DNA of 64,000 nt from Deinococcus sp. Leaf326 (GTDB taxonomy: Bacteria; Deinococcota; Deinococci; Deinococcales; Deinococcaceae), in assembly GCF_001424185.1 (NCBI RefSeq), contig NZ_LMOM01000065.1:212060-276059 (forward strand), read 5' to 3'. The notes under the pieces were generated by a model. That model ran no database searches. It was not told where the DNA came from and worked only from the letters and a program-made list of their open reading frames with translations. How positions within the stretch are numbered: position 1 is the stretch's first letter; every line of letters begins with the position of its first letter. The position numbers and the translations under genes are program-made. Below, in pieces: positions 36,385-56,729 of this stretch.

Positions 36385-39300
36385 TTAGAAGTTCACCTTG
36401 TAGGTGATCTTGAAGGTCTGGCCACGGGCCGGCTGGCCGTTGTTCAGGCCGCTGCCGATTTCGGTACCCGAAGCGTTGCGGCTGCTGAGGGTGTAGTTGC
36501 CGTACGAGAACACGAGGTCGTTGTAGGCACCTTCCACGTACACGCCGTTCAGGTTGATGCGGTTGCCGGCGGTGTCAGCGTCGCTGAAGTAGCCTTCCGT
36601 ACCTGCACCGTCGTAGGGAGTGTACGCACGGTTGACGCCGCTGTAGCCGTCGTAACGCACGCCGATCTTGGTGTTGGGCAGCAGGAAGTCGTTCAGGACG
36701 ATGCCCGCGCCGTACTTCACAGCGTTGGCGTTCAGAGCGGCGGTCGCCGCGCTGCTGTCGTTGTCGAACTGCGAGGTGTAGTAGCCCACCTGGCCGTTGA
36801 TCTGGGGGCTGAAGGGGAGGCCCGTGAGGGGATCGGTGCGCACGATCAGGCCGATCGCGCCGCGGGTGCCTGCCGGACGGGCGTCGAGGCGCACGTTGGA
36901 GTTCGAGAACGAACCGGCCAGACGTACGTTGGCGGCGCCGACCTTGCGGTCGTAGCGGGCGTCACCGTAGAAGATGTTGCCGCTGAAGCTGCCGGTGGTC
37001 GAAGTTGCGTCGGTCGGCACATAGACGCGGCCATAACCAACGCGGAAGAACAGGTCCTTGACCAGGGCGTTCGCGTTGTTGCCCGCGTGGCCCGCTTCCA
37101 CTCCGTAGGAGGTGAAGCACACGCCGGTACGGTTGGCATCGAGGTTGACAGCCGGGTTCAGCACGCCGCCCACGCCGTCGGTATCGCCGCTCACGCCGTT
37201 GACCGCCACCGAGGTCCCGAAGTTGCTTTCCGAGCAGGTCAGGCCAGCGCGGTAGCTGTTCGCGCCCACGCCCGGAGCGAAGCTCGAGGCCAGGTAGCCG
37301 CGGCCGAAGAGGCCACGGTCCGTGCTCGAACGGCGCATTCCGCCGGCCTGGTCGTCGACCGATACGTCGCGGTAGTACGCGCCGACGTAGAGGCCCAGGC
37401 CCGGCGTCACGTCCGCCTGGATGGCGTAACGGCGCGCGTAGACAGAGTCGGTGACCGTCGCGCCGAGCGCCACGTTGGTGCCGGCGTTGCGGTAGGTCTG
37501 GTAACGGTTGCTGTTGAGCTCACTGTAGGAGCCGCGCAGCGAGAAGATGCTGGCCGCCACCTTGGCCGAGGCGCCGCGCTCGACCATGAGGTTGGGGTCG
37601 GTGCTGGCCATCGAACCGTTGGCGCTCGTGCTGCTGTCGTAGTACCCGCCCACCGACACCGGACCCAGGGTCACGGCCGCCTTGACGCCGAAGCCCTTCT
37701 GGCCGACCAGGCCGTCGTTGGTGGTGCTGGCCGTCGTGGTGCGGCCGTACAGGTTCGAGAAGGGCGCGGTCACGCCGTTATCGGGGTTGTCCGCGTTGTT
37801 CTGGCGGGTGGAGCTGTAGTCACGGCGCGTGTCGTACCCGTACTCGCTGATGCCCGAGATCGCGGTGACGCCCGCTTCGATGCGGCGGTAGTTCAGGTCG
37901 TACAGCGACACGTTGAAGGTGTCGCTGCCCAGACGCGCGGCCGGCGTGTTCAGGTCGAACGTCAGATCGGTCTTGCGGGTCGCGGCGCGGGCGTAGAAGG
38001 CGCTCGCGGTGTAGGCGGCGCTGTTCACGGGCGTCACGCGGCTCGCGGTGTACTCGCTGTGCAGCTCGACCCCGAAGGCCTTGCCGTGCAGATCGGCGCC
38101 GTAGAGGGTCACGTCGCTGGGCACGGCGGCCACAGTCGCGGCGTTCTGGCCAGCGGCGGCGGCGGCCCCGAAGGCGTCGCGGCCTTCCTGCGCGTAGTAC
38201 AGACCGGCGGTCAGCGTGCCGACCGGGGTGATCTGAGCGCGGACGCCGCGGTAGTACACGCCGTAGTCGCCGCTATTCACTGCGTTGTCACCGTCACGGC
38301 TGCCGTAGACGGTGGTGATCTTGGGCTTGATGGCGCCCAGGACCGGCAGGTTGCTGCCGTCGACGTTGACTACGAAGCCGTCGCCGCGGCCGTCGTAGTT
38401 GTTGTCGAAGGCGTAGTCGGCGAAGTAGAACTTCTGGTTGTGGCCCAGCGTCACGATGACGGGGTTGTTGCCCACGCTGAACTCGGTGGTCGCGTTCTTG
38501 AAGCGGAAGAACACGGGGCGGTACACGCTGCCGGCGGGGTCGATCAGGCTGCTGTCACGGGCACCGGGGTAGAAGGCGTCCACGGCGTCCGTTTCGGCGT
38601 CGCTGCACTCGCCGTCGCCGTTGGCGTCGTAGCACACGTCGTCAGGCAGACGGGTGGTCAGACCGAAGTTCAGGTCGATGCTGTTGATCGAGAGACGACC
38701 ACCAGTGTTGAACAGGCTGCCGCCCGTCGCGCTGGTGACCTGGCCGAACTGGCCGCTGGTGTCGAAGCCCAGGCTGATGCCGATGTCGGTGCTGCCTTCC
38801 TGGTACACGGGGCCGGCGGCCGCCGCGAAGCCGTACAGGCCGTTGGCGCCCGCCACGATGGGCGAGCTGGTGTTGCCGAAATCACCGAAGTCACGGCGCT
38901 GGGCACCCGTGTCGCTGTCGACGCCGCCGCTGGTGAAGGCGTTGTTCGCGACGGTGCCGTCGGCGTTCAGGGGGAAGAGGCGGTCAATGTCGAAGTTGCG
39001 GTTGGCGCGGCTCACGCTGTAGCCCAGGGTCAGGCTGGGCTTGATGCTGAACGCGTTGCGCTCCAGCGCGGCGATACGGCCGGTCAGGCTGTTGTTGACC
39101 GTCTCGACGCGCGTTTCGACGACGCCCACGCGGCCCGCGAGGTTGTTGAAGTCGCTGCGCTGCACGAAGTCGGCCTGCGCGGATTCCACGGCGCTGACGC
39201 GGTCCTGGAGGTCCAGGATGTCCTGGTTCAGGAGGACGGTCAGGTCGTTCAGGGCGGCGATGCTGCTGGCGTTGTCGTCGACATCGGCACGCAGGGTGTC

Positions 39301-39813
39301 GTAGTCGTCGGCGCGCGAGGTCAGCTCGTCGATCTGGGCCTGGATGTTGGCCAGGGCAGTGGCGTCACCCTGAGCGGTGGCGACTTCCTCGATGCGGGCT
39401 TCCAGACGAGCGAAATCGTCCTTATTGACCGCGTTCTCTTCGAGGTCGCTGACACGCACACCCAGTGCGGCGAGGTCGGCGGCGAGTTCCTGGATCGCGT
39501 TCTGCAGCGCGGTCAGGTCCTCGGCGTTCAGGCCGGTGGTGGGGGTTTCGCCGCTGCGGATCTGGTCGAGCACGCGGGCGATGATGACGGAGGCTTCGTA
39601 GCGGGTCAGGTTCTGGGTACCGCGGAAGGTGCCATCGGGGTAGCCGAGGATGATGCCGCGGCTGACCAGACGGTCGATCGCGTCCTTGGCCCAGTGACCG
39701 GCGGGAACGTCGGTCAGGGCAGGAACCTGGGGCGCACTCGCCGGGGCGGCAGTCTGCGCGGCAGCGAGGCCGAACGACAGCGCGGCGGTGAGAGCAATCA
39801 GACTTTTCTTCAT
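36385..39813 (-). CDS. slpA: SlpA-type S-layer/outer-membrane tethering protein
   Basis: The 1142-residue envelope protein matches the Deinococcus SlpA design. A signal peptide (MKKSLIALTAALSFGLAAAQ) is followed by one SLH domain (about residues 30-90: PAGHWAKDAIDRLVSRGIIL, GTFRGTQNLTRYEASVIIAR) that binds the cell wall. A coiled coil of roughly 150 residues spans the periplasm. A large beta-barrel region then runs to a terminal aromatic residue (TFKITYKVNF), as in outer-membrane proteins. A DANGDGECSDAE loop resembles a calcium site. The known role in Deinococcus is connecting the outer envelope to peptidoglycan. It has its own promoter with a long leader and a strong terminator. Confidence 0.93.
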   Translation of the reverse strand: MKKSLIALTAALSFGLAAAQTAAPASAPQVPALTDVPAGHWAKDAIDRLVSRGIILGYPDGTFRGTQNLTRYEASVIIARVLDQIRSGETPTTGLNAEDLTALQNAIQELAADLAALGVRVSDLEENAVNKDDFARLEARIEEVATAQGDATALANIQAQIDELTSRADDYDTLRADVDDNASSIAALNDLTVLLNQDILDLQDRVSAVESAQADFVQRSDFNNLAGRVGVVETRVETVNNSLTGRIAALERNAFSIKPSLTLGYSVSRANRNFDIDRLFPLNADGTVANNAFTSGGVDSDTGAQRRDFGDFGNTSSPIVAGANGLYGFAAAAGPVYQEGSTDIGISLGFDTSGQFGQVTSATGGSLFNTGGRLSINSIDLNFGLTTRLPDDVCYDANGDGECSDAETDAVDAFYPGARDSSLIDPAGSVYRPVFFRFKNATTEFSVGNNPVIVTLGHNQKFYFADYAFDNNYDGRGDGFVVNVDGSNLPVLGAIKPKITTVYGSRDGDNAVNSGDYGVYYRGVRAQITPVGTLTAGLYYAQEGRDAFGAAAAAGQNAATVAAVPSDVTLYGADLHGKAFGVELHSEYTASRVTPVNSAAYTASAFYARAATRKTDLTFDLNTPAARLGSDTFNVSLYDLNYRRIEAGVTAISGISEYGYDTRRDYSSTRQNNADNPDNGVTAPFSNLYGRTTTASTTNDGLVGQKGFGVKAAVTLGPVSVGGYYDSSTSANGSMASTDPNLMVERGASAKVAASIFSLRGSYSELNSNRYQTYRNAGTNVALGATVTDSVYARRYAIQADVTPGLGLYVGAYYRDVSVDDQAGGMRRSSTDRGLFGRGYLASSFAPGVGANSYRAGLTCSESNFGTSVAVNGVSGDTDGVGGVLNPAVNLDANRTGVCFTSYGVEAGHAGNNANALVKDLFFRVGYGRVYVPTDATSTTGSFSGNIFYGDARYDRKVGAANVRLAGSFSNSNVRLDARPAGTRGAIGLIVRTDPLTGLPFSPQINGQVGYYTSQFDNDSSAATAALNANAVKYGAGIVLNDFLLPNTKIGVRYDGYSGVNRAYTPYDGAGTEGYFSDADTAGNRINLNGVYVEGAYNDLVFSYGNYTLSSRNASGTEIGSGLNNGQPARGQTFKITYKVNF

Positions 39814-40925
<1,112 letters not shown>

Positions 40926-41204
40926 GTGCCCCGCACCCCCATGCCAAGAACTCCCTCTCCAAAAAAGGCGCCGCGCGTGCCGCAGTCCCGCCCAGCCGAG
41001 GAGACCTACCTTGCGGGCTGTGGCCGGACATGGACCGTACCCTCGGCCGAACCGGACCTCGCCTACACCGATCAGGCCTTTCCCGAATGCCAGACCTGTC
41101 CCCACCGGGTCGAACCCGAGGGCGGGCCACCCTTCTGCACACTGCGGCCCGTGGGCACGGCTCACCCTTTCGCGGCGCTCGCGGGCCTGAACTTGACCGA
41201 CTGA
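40926..41204 (+). CDS. Small Cys-containing hypothetical protein
   Basis: The 92-residue product follows the response regulator, its GTG directly abutting that stop codon; an in-frame ATG at 40941 is an alternative. The N-terminus is basic and Pro-rich. Four cysteines ([23 protein letters not shown]) could bind a metal ion. The family is unknown to me. Cotranscription with the regulator is likely. A TCCCCG/CGGGGA hairpin lies about 50 bases downstream. Confidence 0.6.
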   Translation: MPRTPMPRTPSPKKAPRVPQSRPAEETYLAGCGRTWTVPSAEPDLAYTDQAFPECQTCPHRVEPEGGPPFCTLRPVGTAHPFAALAGLNLTD

Positions 41205-41256
41205 ACAGGGCCGCCTAGTCCGACCTCGGCCGCTGAATCTCAGGAGTGACGCCGCA

Positions 41257-41278
41257 CATCCCCGACTCATACGGGGAC
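41257..41278 (+). terminator. Small hairpin after the response-regulator operon
   Basis: A short TCCCCG/CGGGGA stem with a loop of about 7 bases lies in the gap before the cytochrome bc operon. It has no long T-run. Confidence 0.4.
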
Positions 41279-41472
41279 ATTTAACCGCTCGGTCAGGGCG
41301 CATACTTAGCGGGTCGAGGTCTGTCTGGAAAAAGGCGTCTGGACGGCCAGGGAAGCGCGAAAGGTGCGTGCTATGCTGACCGTATTACTGGGCCGCAGCT
41401 GCTTCCTTTTCCGGCACCGGAGCCGTTGCCGAAACGGGACATCAGGCCACTTCACACCGAGGGAGAAGGAAA

Positions 41473-42357
<885 letters not shown>

Positions 42358-42393
42358 GCCCAGGGCATCCCCCCGTGGGAAGAGGTTAGACGC

Positions 42394-43052
42394 ATGACCC
42401 GTTACAAGAGAGAAGATCCCGAAATCACGCGCCGCAAGTTCATCAACACTGCCCTGGGGGCCACGGCCGCCATCGGTACGGTCAGTCTGGTGAGCGCGCT
42501 GGGAACCGCCAACCCGGTGTTCCGCCTGACCCGCGACAAGATGCCCCCCCTGAAGGGAGACATTCTGGTCCACGCCTCTGAGGACAAGGAAGGCCAACCC
42601 ATCACGGTCGCGGAACTGGGCGAGAAGCTCGTGCGCGCCTGGCCCCAGGGCAAGGACGCCCAGGGTCAGCCCCTGATCCGCAAGGGTGACCCCAACAACG
42701 TGCTGGCCCTCTACAAGTTCCCCAAAGGCCAGATTACGGACCCGACCAACATGGACGCGACCATCGACGGCGAGATCGTGGCCTACAGCGATATCTGCAC
42801 CCACGCCGGGTGCTCGGTCGGGGACAACGACCAGCAGGTGGGCGAGATGAAGTGCCCCTGTCACTCGGGGCAGTACGACCCCAAGCGCGCGTGCATGGTG
42901 ACCGGTGGGCCACCCCCCCGCCGCCTGGCGCAGTTGCCGATTCGGCTGGAAGGCAGCACCCTCGTGGTCGTTGACTTCTTTCTGGAAAATCCGTACCCAT
43001 TCAACGAATCGGAGTGGGAAGCCCGTAAGAAAGCCGTGGAGGATCAACTCGG

Positions 43053-43056
<4 letters not shown>
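42394..43056 (+). CDS. Rieske iron-sulfur protein of the cytochrome bc complex
   Basis: The 220-residue protein carries electrons from quinol to cytochrome c. A twin-Arg motif ([13 protein letters not shown], residues 11-23) with a hydrophobic anchor supports Tat export. Box 1 is CTHAGC (Cys135, His137, Cys140) and box 2 is CPCHSG (Cys154, Cys156, His157). These supply two Cys and two His ligands to the 2Fe-2S cluster plus a disulfide. The stop overlaps the cytochrome b start as ATGA. Confidence 0.96.
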
Positions 43057-44369
<1,313 letters not shown>

Positions 44370-44387
44370 ACGACACCTTCTCTCCTG

Positions 44388-44407
44388 CCCCGGCCTGTGC
44401 GCCGGGG
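44388..44407 (+). terminator. Hairpin after the bc operon
   Basis: CCCCGGC and GCCGGGG pair perfectly around CTGTGC, followed by a T-rich stretch. Confidence 0.65.
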
Positions 44408-44438
44408 TATTCGTTTGGGCACTGCTATGCTTGCCGCC

Positions 44439-44630
44439 ATGGACGCCCTGGCCCTGCTCCTTGCCCGCGAGGCCCGCACGCTGAATCTGACAGCCCAGGA
44501 TGAACCGCAGGACGCCGAAGCCCTTCAGACCCTGGCCTACCGGGTTCTGGAAGAACTGCACGCCCTGGGCCTGATCGAAGGCATTGAATCCCTGGACTGC
44601 TGGGCCGCCCCCAGACGGCCGCGGCACTGA
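44439..44630 (+). CDS. Small hypothetical protein (63 residues)
   Basis: MDALALLLAREARTLNLTAQ opens a short helical protein with no signal peptide or known motif. Its start is supported by a TATGCT box 7 bases upstream, the leaderless layout seen throughout the window. It lies between the bc operon terminator and a convergent small gene. I do not recognise the family. Confidence 0.55.
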   Translation: MDALALLLAREARTLNLTAQDEPQDAEALQTLAYRVLEELHALGLIEGIESLDCWAAPRRPRH

Positions 44631-44692
44631 TTGATGCAATGACAAAACCCGTCCCGGTTCAAGTGACCGGGGCGGGCGAAGTCAGTACAGCC

Positions 44693-44947
44693 TCAGGCCT
44701 GAACGCGGGGCGCTCTAGGTATGGGAACCGCGCCGTCCTGAGCTTCCTGTTTGGCGCCGGCGGCGTACCCCACCTGGGCGCCGAACTGCCAAGCGAGGCG
44801 CACCATGAACTGAATGGCCTCCTCGTCATGGCGCTCAATAAGCAGGCGCAGGTGCTCAGGGAGACCGTCGGGCAAGGGCATGGTCGAGAGCTGCTCCCCA
44901 TATTCCGCGCGGAGCTGCTCGAACCACTCGGCATATGGGTTCGTCAT
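44693..44947 (-). CDS. Small hypothetical protein (84 residues)
   Basis: It begins MTNPYAEWFEQLRAEYGEQL and continues with DGLPEHLRLLIERHDEEAIQFMVRLAWQFGAQ in short pieces of amphipathic helix. It is acidic at the start and ends in a Pro/Arg-rich tail. A TAGGAT box on the minus strand (44955-44960) lies 7 bases before this ATG, so a longer upstream start is not needed. It is divergent from the HesB gene. The function is unknown. Confidence 0.65.
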   Translation of the reverse strand: MTNPYAEWFEQLRAEYGEQLSTMPLPDGLPEHLRLLIERHDEEAIQFMVRLAWQFGAQVGYAAGAKQEAQDGAVPIPRAPRVQA

Positions 44948-45033
44948 GGTGTCCATCCTAACAGCACCACACTCAAGGAATGTAAGCCGTGAGTGAACTT
45001 CACTTTGCTTTACAGGCACTTTTTTATTCACCG

Positions 45034-45476
<443 letters not shown>

Positions 45477-45481
45477 GCCTC

Positions 45482-45506
45482 AGCTCGACCTGAGCTGTTC
45501 TTTTTT
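45482..45506 (+). terminator. First terminator after the IscA/HesB gene
   Basis: AGCTC and GAGCT enclose GACCT and are followed by GTTCTTTTTT. Confidence 0.65.
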
Positions 45507-45523
45507 CATCTTTTTATTTTCCG

Positions 45524-45551
45524 GCCGGAGCCTGTGCTGCTCCGGCTTTTT
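45524..45551 (+). terminator. Second terminator after the IscA/HesB gene
   Basis: GCCGGAGC and GCTCCGGC form an 8-bp stem with a 7-base loop, followed by TTTTT. Confidence 0.8.
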
Positions 45552-45586
45552 CCATGTCTGGGCTGCCCACCCCGCCAGACCGACGC

Positions 45587-45614
45587 TTGACATAGCTTTA
45601 GGGGGACTTAATAC
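45587..45614 (+). promoter_or_regulatory. Promoter of the peptide ABC importer
   Basis: TTGACA (45587-45592), a 16-base spacer and TAATAC (45609-45614). A CCGGAGG ribosome site follows at about 45652-45658. Confidence 0.75.
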
Positions 45615-45665
45615 TGACCCATCGCCACAGATTAAGCGTTGTTGCTGTTGTTCCGGAGGTCTCCT

Positions 45666-47435
<1,770 letters not shown>

Positions 47436-47482
47436 CGCGCGCCCAGGCGGCTGCCCGGACCTGTCCGGTACCCGCCCGCCGT

Positions 47483-47513
47483 GGGGAGGAAGGCCACCGA
47501 AGGCTTCCTCCCC
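47483..47513 (+). promoter_or_regulatory. Intercistronic hairpin after the binding-protein gene
   Basis: GGGGAGGAAG and CTTCCTCCCC form a perfect 10-bp stem with an 11-base loop and no T-run. Such hairpins often protect the abundant binding-protein mRNA and lower permease expression. Confidence 0.55.
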
Positions 47514-47584
47514 GCCCTGTATCTAGGCACTGAACCTCATATCGTCGCCCGACCGTTCCGTTCCAGGCAAGGAGAAGACCCCTT

Positions 47585-48580
47585 TTGGCTACCTACGCCC
47601 TGCGGCGCATCCTGCAACTGATCCCGCTGCTGCTGCTGATCAGTGTGGTGATCTACGGCCTGACCGCCCTGCAACCGGGGGATCCGGTCGACCAACTCGT
47701 GTTCGGCAACCCCCGCATCACCCCGGATGACATCGCCCGGCTGCGCGAGGCCTACGGCCTGAACGCGCCGTGGTACGAGCGCTACTGGACCTGGCTGCTG
47801 CACGCCCTGCGCGGCGATTTCGGCTACTCACGGGACTTCAGCATTCCGGCCACCCAGTTCATCTTTCAGCAGCGCCTGCCCAACACCCTGCTGCTGACGG
47901 TGCCGGCCCTGATCATCAGCACCCTAATCGCCATTCCGCTGGGCATTTACTCGGCGGTGCGGCAGTACAGCCTGCCCGACTACGTGCTGACCTTCCTGAG
48001 CTTCATCGCGTCGAGTGCGCCCGTGTTCTGGATCGGCGTGATGGCGCTGTACCTGTTTGCTGTATGGCTGCCGCAGGCCACCAACGGAGTCGTGTCGCTG
48101 CCGCCCGGCGGCCTGGGCAGCGGCATCGGCCCGGAGGACGGGCTGTGGGCCTACTGGCTCGACCGCCTGAAATACCTCATCATGCCGGTCGCCATCCTGT
48201 CGCTGCGCGAGATCGCGGGCACCCTGCGCTACATGCGCGCCAGCTTTCTGGAGGTTATCAACCAGGACTACGTGCGCACGGCCAAGGCCAAGGGTCTGCC
48301 CCACCGCAGCGTGATCTACAAGCACGCCCTGCGAAACTCGCTCATTCCCATCGTGACCATCCTGGGCCTCTCGATTCCGGGGCTCTTCGGCGGCGCGGTG
48401 CTGACCGAGACGGTGTTCTCGTGGCCGGGGATCGGACGCGCGCTCATTGACTCGCTCGTGTCCAAGGACTTCAACGTGGTCATGCTGTGCCTGCTCATGC
48501 TGGCCTTCCTGACCGTCGTCTTCCAGCTCATCACCGACCTGATGTACGGGGTAGTCGATCCCCGCATCCGCTACTCGTAA
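47585..48580 (+). CDS. Peptide ABC transporter permease, DppB type
   Basis: The 331-residue inner-membrane permease has an N-terminal helix ([21 protein letters not shown]), then the DppB-type periplasmic loop and five more helices. The EAA loop contacting the ATPase is in [19 protein letters not shown]. It starts with TTG at 47585 after AAGGAG. It is followed by the DppC-type partner 13 bases on. Confidence 0.93.
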   Translation: MATYALRRILQLIPLLLLISVVIYGLTALQPGDPVDQLVFGNPRITPDDIARLREAYGLNAPWYERYWTWLLHALRGDFGYSRDFSIPATQFIFQQRLPNTLLLTVPALIISTLIAIPLGIYSAVRQYSLPDYVLTFLSFIASSAPVFWIGVMALYLFAVWLPQATNGVVSLPPGGLGSGIGPEDGLWAYWLDRLKYLIMPVAILSLREIAGTLRYMRASFLEVINQDYVRTAKAKGLPHRSVIYKHALRNSLIPIVTILGLSIPGLFGGAVLTETVFSWPGIGRALIDSLVSKDFNVVMLCLLMLAFLTVVFQLITDLMYGVVDPRIRYS

Positions 48581-48593
48581 GGAGACGACCGCC

Positions 48594-49523
<930 letters not shown>

Positions 49524-49541
49524 CCCTCCCCCGCCGCACGA

Positions 49542-49578
49542 GCAGAGGCCGCCCCCCCGCGCGCCTCTGCTTTCTTTT
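49542..49578 (+). terminator. Terminator of the peptide importer operon
   Basis: GCAGAGGC and GCCTCTGC pair around a 13-base loop and are followed by TTTCTTTT. Confidence 0.75.
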
Positions 49579-49595
49579 CGTTTCCGGACTTGCTC

Positions 49596-49601
49596 TATGC
49601 T
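49596..49601 (+). promoter_or_regulatory. -10 box of ruvC, leaderless layout
   Basis: TATGCT ends 7 bases before the ruvC ATG; there is no Shine-Dalgarno sequence. Confidence 0.55.
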
Positions 49602-49608
49602 GCCAGGC

Positions 49609-50121
<513 letters not shown>

Positions 50122-50136
50122 GCCCGGAGCGCGGCC

Positions 50137-50796
50137 ATGCTGCCCTCCTTACTGCTGTCGGTCCTGATCACGCTGGGCTGGCTGTGGTTTTTCGTGCGGC
50201 GCGACCGCCACCCCGAACCGCCCCGGCTGCTGGCCCGGACCTTCGCCTGGGGGGCCTTCGCGTGGCTGGTCGCGGCCGCTTTCGAGGCGAGTCTGGGGGG
50301 CCTGCTGCGCAGCGCCCTGCCGGTGGCGATGGTGGCGGTCGCCCTGCTGACGGCCGTGATCGAGGAGAGCAGCAAGTTTCTGGCGGCCAGTACGGTCGTG
50401 GACGACGCGGCCTTCGACGAGCCGATGGACGGCCTGGTGTACGCCGTGACGGCCGCGCTGGGCTTCGCCTTCGTCGAGAACGTTACCTACGCACTCGAAT
50501 ACGGGCTGAACGCCGCCGCGTGGCACATCCTGCTGACCACGCTGGCCCACGCCCTGTTCAGTGCGCCGCAGGGCTACGCTCTGGGCGGGCGGCACTGGCG
50601 CACCGGCCGCTGGTGGGCGGCGCGCGGCCTGCTCCTGAGCGCCGCGCTGCACTTCGTGTTCAACGGGCTGTTAGGCGGTGGGGCAGGGTGGCCGGTCCTG
50701 CTGGCCCTGGCCGCGGTGGTCGCCCTGATGATGGTCCTGGCTGGGCGTTACTACCTGAGCTACGAGGCCCACGCCCGCGAGAAGGCGAGGGGATGA
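50137..50796 (+). CDS. PrsW-family intramembrane metalloprotease
   Basis: The 219-residue membrane protein has about seven helices. The family motifs are TAVIEESSKFLAAS (EExxK, near residue 76), LGFAFVENVTYAL, LAHALFSAPQGYALG and ALHFVFNGLLGG, supplying the presumed metal-binding Glu and His. In B. subtilis PrsW cleaves an anti-sigma factor; the substrate here is unknown. The stop overlaps the HD gene start as ATGA. It probably forms one unit with ruvC and the HD gene. Confidence 0.88.
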   Translation: MLPSLLLSVLITLGWLWFFVRRDRHPEPPRLLARTFAWGAFAWLVAAAFEASLGGLLRSALPVAMVAVALLTAVIEESSKFLAASTVVDDAAFDEPMDGLVYAVTAALGFAFVENVTYALEYGLNAAAWHILLTTLAHALFSAPQGYALGGRHWRTGRWWAARGLLLSAALHFVFNGLLGGGAGWPVLLALAAVVALMMVLAGRYYLSYEAHAREKARG

Positions 50797-51362
50797 CTCC
50801 CGCCTCCAGGTTGGCCCCCGCTGCGGAGGCGTTCGCTCTCCCCTTCTACGCGGCGCCGGAGCGGGCCTACCACAACGCCACGCATGTGCAGCAGGTCCTC
50901 GGCGCGCTGGAGGTCCGGGGGGTGCTAACTCTGCCCCTCGCCCTGGCCGGCTGGGGCCATGACCTCATCTACGACGCCCGCGCCAACGACAACGAGGCCC
51001 ACAGCGCTGAGGTCTTCGGGGAGTGGCTGGCGGCGCAGGGCGCGGCCCCCACGCTGCGCGAACAGGTCGCCGCCCTCATCCTGGCGACGAGCCACACCGG
51101 CGTGCCCACCACGCGGGAACAGGCCCTGCTGGTGGACGCCGACCTGGGCATCCTGGGAGCCTCCGCAGAAGAGTTCGGCGCCTACGACCGGGCCATCCGG
51201 CGGGAGTACGGGCACGTCCCCTGGCCCCTGTACCGCGAGGGCCGCCACCGGGTGCTGGAAGGCTTTCTGGACCGGGCCACGCTGTACCACACGCCCGAAT
51301 TTGCAGCGCTGGACGGCCCCGCACGGCTCAACCTGCGCCGGGCCATCGCGGAACTGCAATAA
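50793..51362 (+). CDS. HD-domain metal-dependent phosphohydrolase
   Basis: The 189-residue protein shows the HD-superfamily metal site: YHNATHVQQVL, the HD dyad in GWGHDLIYDARANDNEAHSAE and DADLGILG near residue 113. It resembles the group of predicted small HD phosphohydrolases acting on nucleotides. The substrate is unknown. The ATG at 50793 overlaps the PrsW stop. The gene converges on the V-ATPase operon, whose terminator lies just past its own stop. Confidence 0.85.
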   Translation: MTPASRLAPAAEAFALPFYAAPERAYHNATHVQQVLGALEVRGVLTLPLALAGWGHDLIYDARANDNEAHSAEVFGEWLAAQGAAPTLREQVAALILATSHTGVPTTREQALLVDADLGILGASAEEFGAYDRAIRREYGHVPWPLYREGRHRVLEGFLDRATLYHTPEFAALDGPARLNLRRAIAELQ

Positions 51363-51383
51363 AAAACCGCCCCAGTGGGGGCG
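51361..51383 (-). terminator. Terminator of the V-ATPase operon
   Basis: On the minus strand CGCCCC, the loop CACT and GGGGCG are followed by GTTTTTT. It overlaps the end of the convergent HD gene. Confidence 0.85.
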
Positions 51384-51406
51384 ATTCCTGAGCACAGAAG
51401 GGGGAT

Positions 51407-52075
51407 TCAGTCGGCAGCGCTGCCGTGATTGCCCGCCTGGGCATTCTGCTTCTCGTTGTCGGCTTCGAGCTTGGCCTTGATCTTCTTGAGCGTGAAGCTG
51501 GCCTCGCGCTCGCGCTGGTCCAGAACACCGCGGATGAAGCGGATGTCGTCCTGAATACCCGGGATCACGACCTGTTCCAGAGCGTTCACGCGCCGGGAGG
51601 TCTTCTTGATCTCCTCACCGATGCGCCGCAGCTTGGTCTCAGTGGCCGCGACCTTCACGATGGCTTCCAGCACGCCGCCGAAATCGGTGGCGGCCTGAAT
51701 GGTCCGCGCGCCCACGTTGATGGGGCTGAAGTTGGCCTGCTGGTTCCGCTCTGGAATGCTGATCTTGGGCACCTTGACGCCGTAGAGGTTCTCGATCTGC
51801 ATCTGAACCGCGTAGTCGCCGGTCCCGGCCAACGAGAGGCTCTCGACGGCTTCAGGGCTGTCCCAGGCTTTTGCGCCGAAGAGACTGGTGTAGGCGCCCT
51901 TGCTGACGCTGGCCAGTTCCTCACGGGCTGCGAGGGCGTCTTTGACCAGGGCGAAGAACTCGCCGATCAGGGCGTCGCGCTTGCGCTTGAGCAGGTCGGC
52001 GCCGCCGGAGGCCGTCTTGAGACTGGCCTTGCTGGCGAGGAGCGCGCTGCGGGTAGGGCTGATCTGTCCTGCCAT
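51407..52075 (-). CDS. atpD: V/A-type ATP synthase subunit D
   Basis: Subunit D is the central-shaft subunit that rotates in the A3B3 ring. The 222-residue protein is mostly coiled coil. It begins QISPTRSALLASKASLKTA and has KKTSRRVNALEQVVIPGIQ near residue 170, the typical A/V-type D signature. It is last in the operon; a 74-base gap with an AGGGGAGGTGA ribosome site separates it from subunit B. Confidence 0.95.
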   Translation of the reverse strand: MAGQISPTRSALLASKASLKTASGGADLLKRKRDALIGEFFALVKDALAAREELASVSKGAYTSLFGAKAWDSPEAVESLSLAGTGDYAVQMQIENLYGVKVPKISIPERNQQANFSPINVGARTIQAATDFGGVLEAIVKVAATETKLRRIGEEIKKTSRRVNALEQVVIPGIQDDIRFIRGVLDQREREASFTLKKIKAKLEADNEKQNAQAGNHGSAAD

Positions 52076-52149
52076 ATGTATTCACCTCCCCTGTCTGTGA
52101 AGCTTGCGGTGTATGGCCGGCGCACCGGGCGACGGGCCACACACGCTGT

Positions 52150-55313
<3,164 letters not shown>

Positions 55314-55401
55314 TGAATGCTCCTTGGAAAGAGGTGGAGGCCGGGAAGTGAACGTGGAGAACCCAGTCTAAAGGCTCGCCGCCGCGGACTTCCCGACCAC
55401 C

Positions 55402-55742
55402 TCACAGTTTGATGTCGAACCCGATGGTGTCGCGGACCAGCTTGCCCATATAGGCCTTGGCGTCCACCGTGTCGGTGGAAAAAGCGTCGCGCAGGCTGGG
55501 AATCGGCAGCAGGATCGGCAGATCGCGCCCGCGCATGACGCGGGCCGTCGCCGTGACCGGATCGGGAATCAGGCCGGTATCGACGGCGATCAGACCGTAG
55601 TTGCCGGTGTTGATCGCACGTTCGAGCGCCGCGACCGCCGTCTGGGGCGTCGCTTCGAGCACTTCGGCGCCCGCGAGACGGTAGCCGGTGGCCGTTTCGG
55701 CGTCGCTGAGGACAGCCACACGCTGGGCCGCAGTCTTGGCGG

Positions 55743-55746
<4 letters not shown>
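55402..55746 (-). CDS. atpF: V/A-type ATP synthase subunit F
   Basis: Subunit F sits on the central shaft and regulates ATPase activity. The 114-residue protein has the Rossmann-like pattern RVAVLSDAETATGYRLAGAE and YGLIAVDTGLIPDP, then LPILLPIPSLRDAF. It starts with ATG overlapping the subunit C stop (ATGA). Confidence 0.94.
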
Positions 55747-56720
<974 letters not shown>

Positions 56721-56729
56721 CGCTAATCC

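Noticed and set aside
49573..49608. DdrO operator (RDRM) upstream of ruvC.
   Set aside because: No TTAYG...CRTAA-like palindrome is present; only a -10 box is visible.
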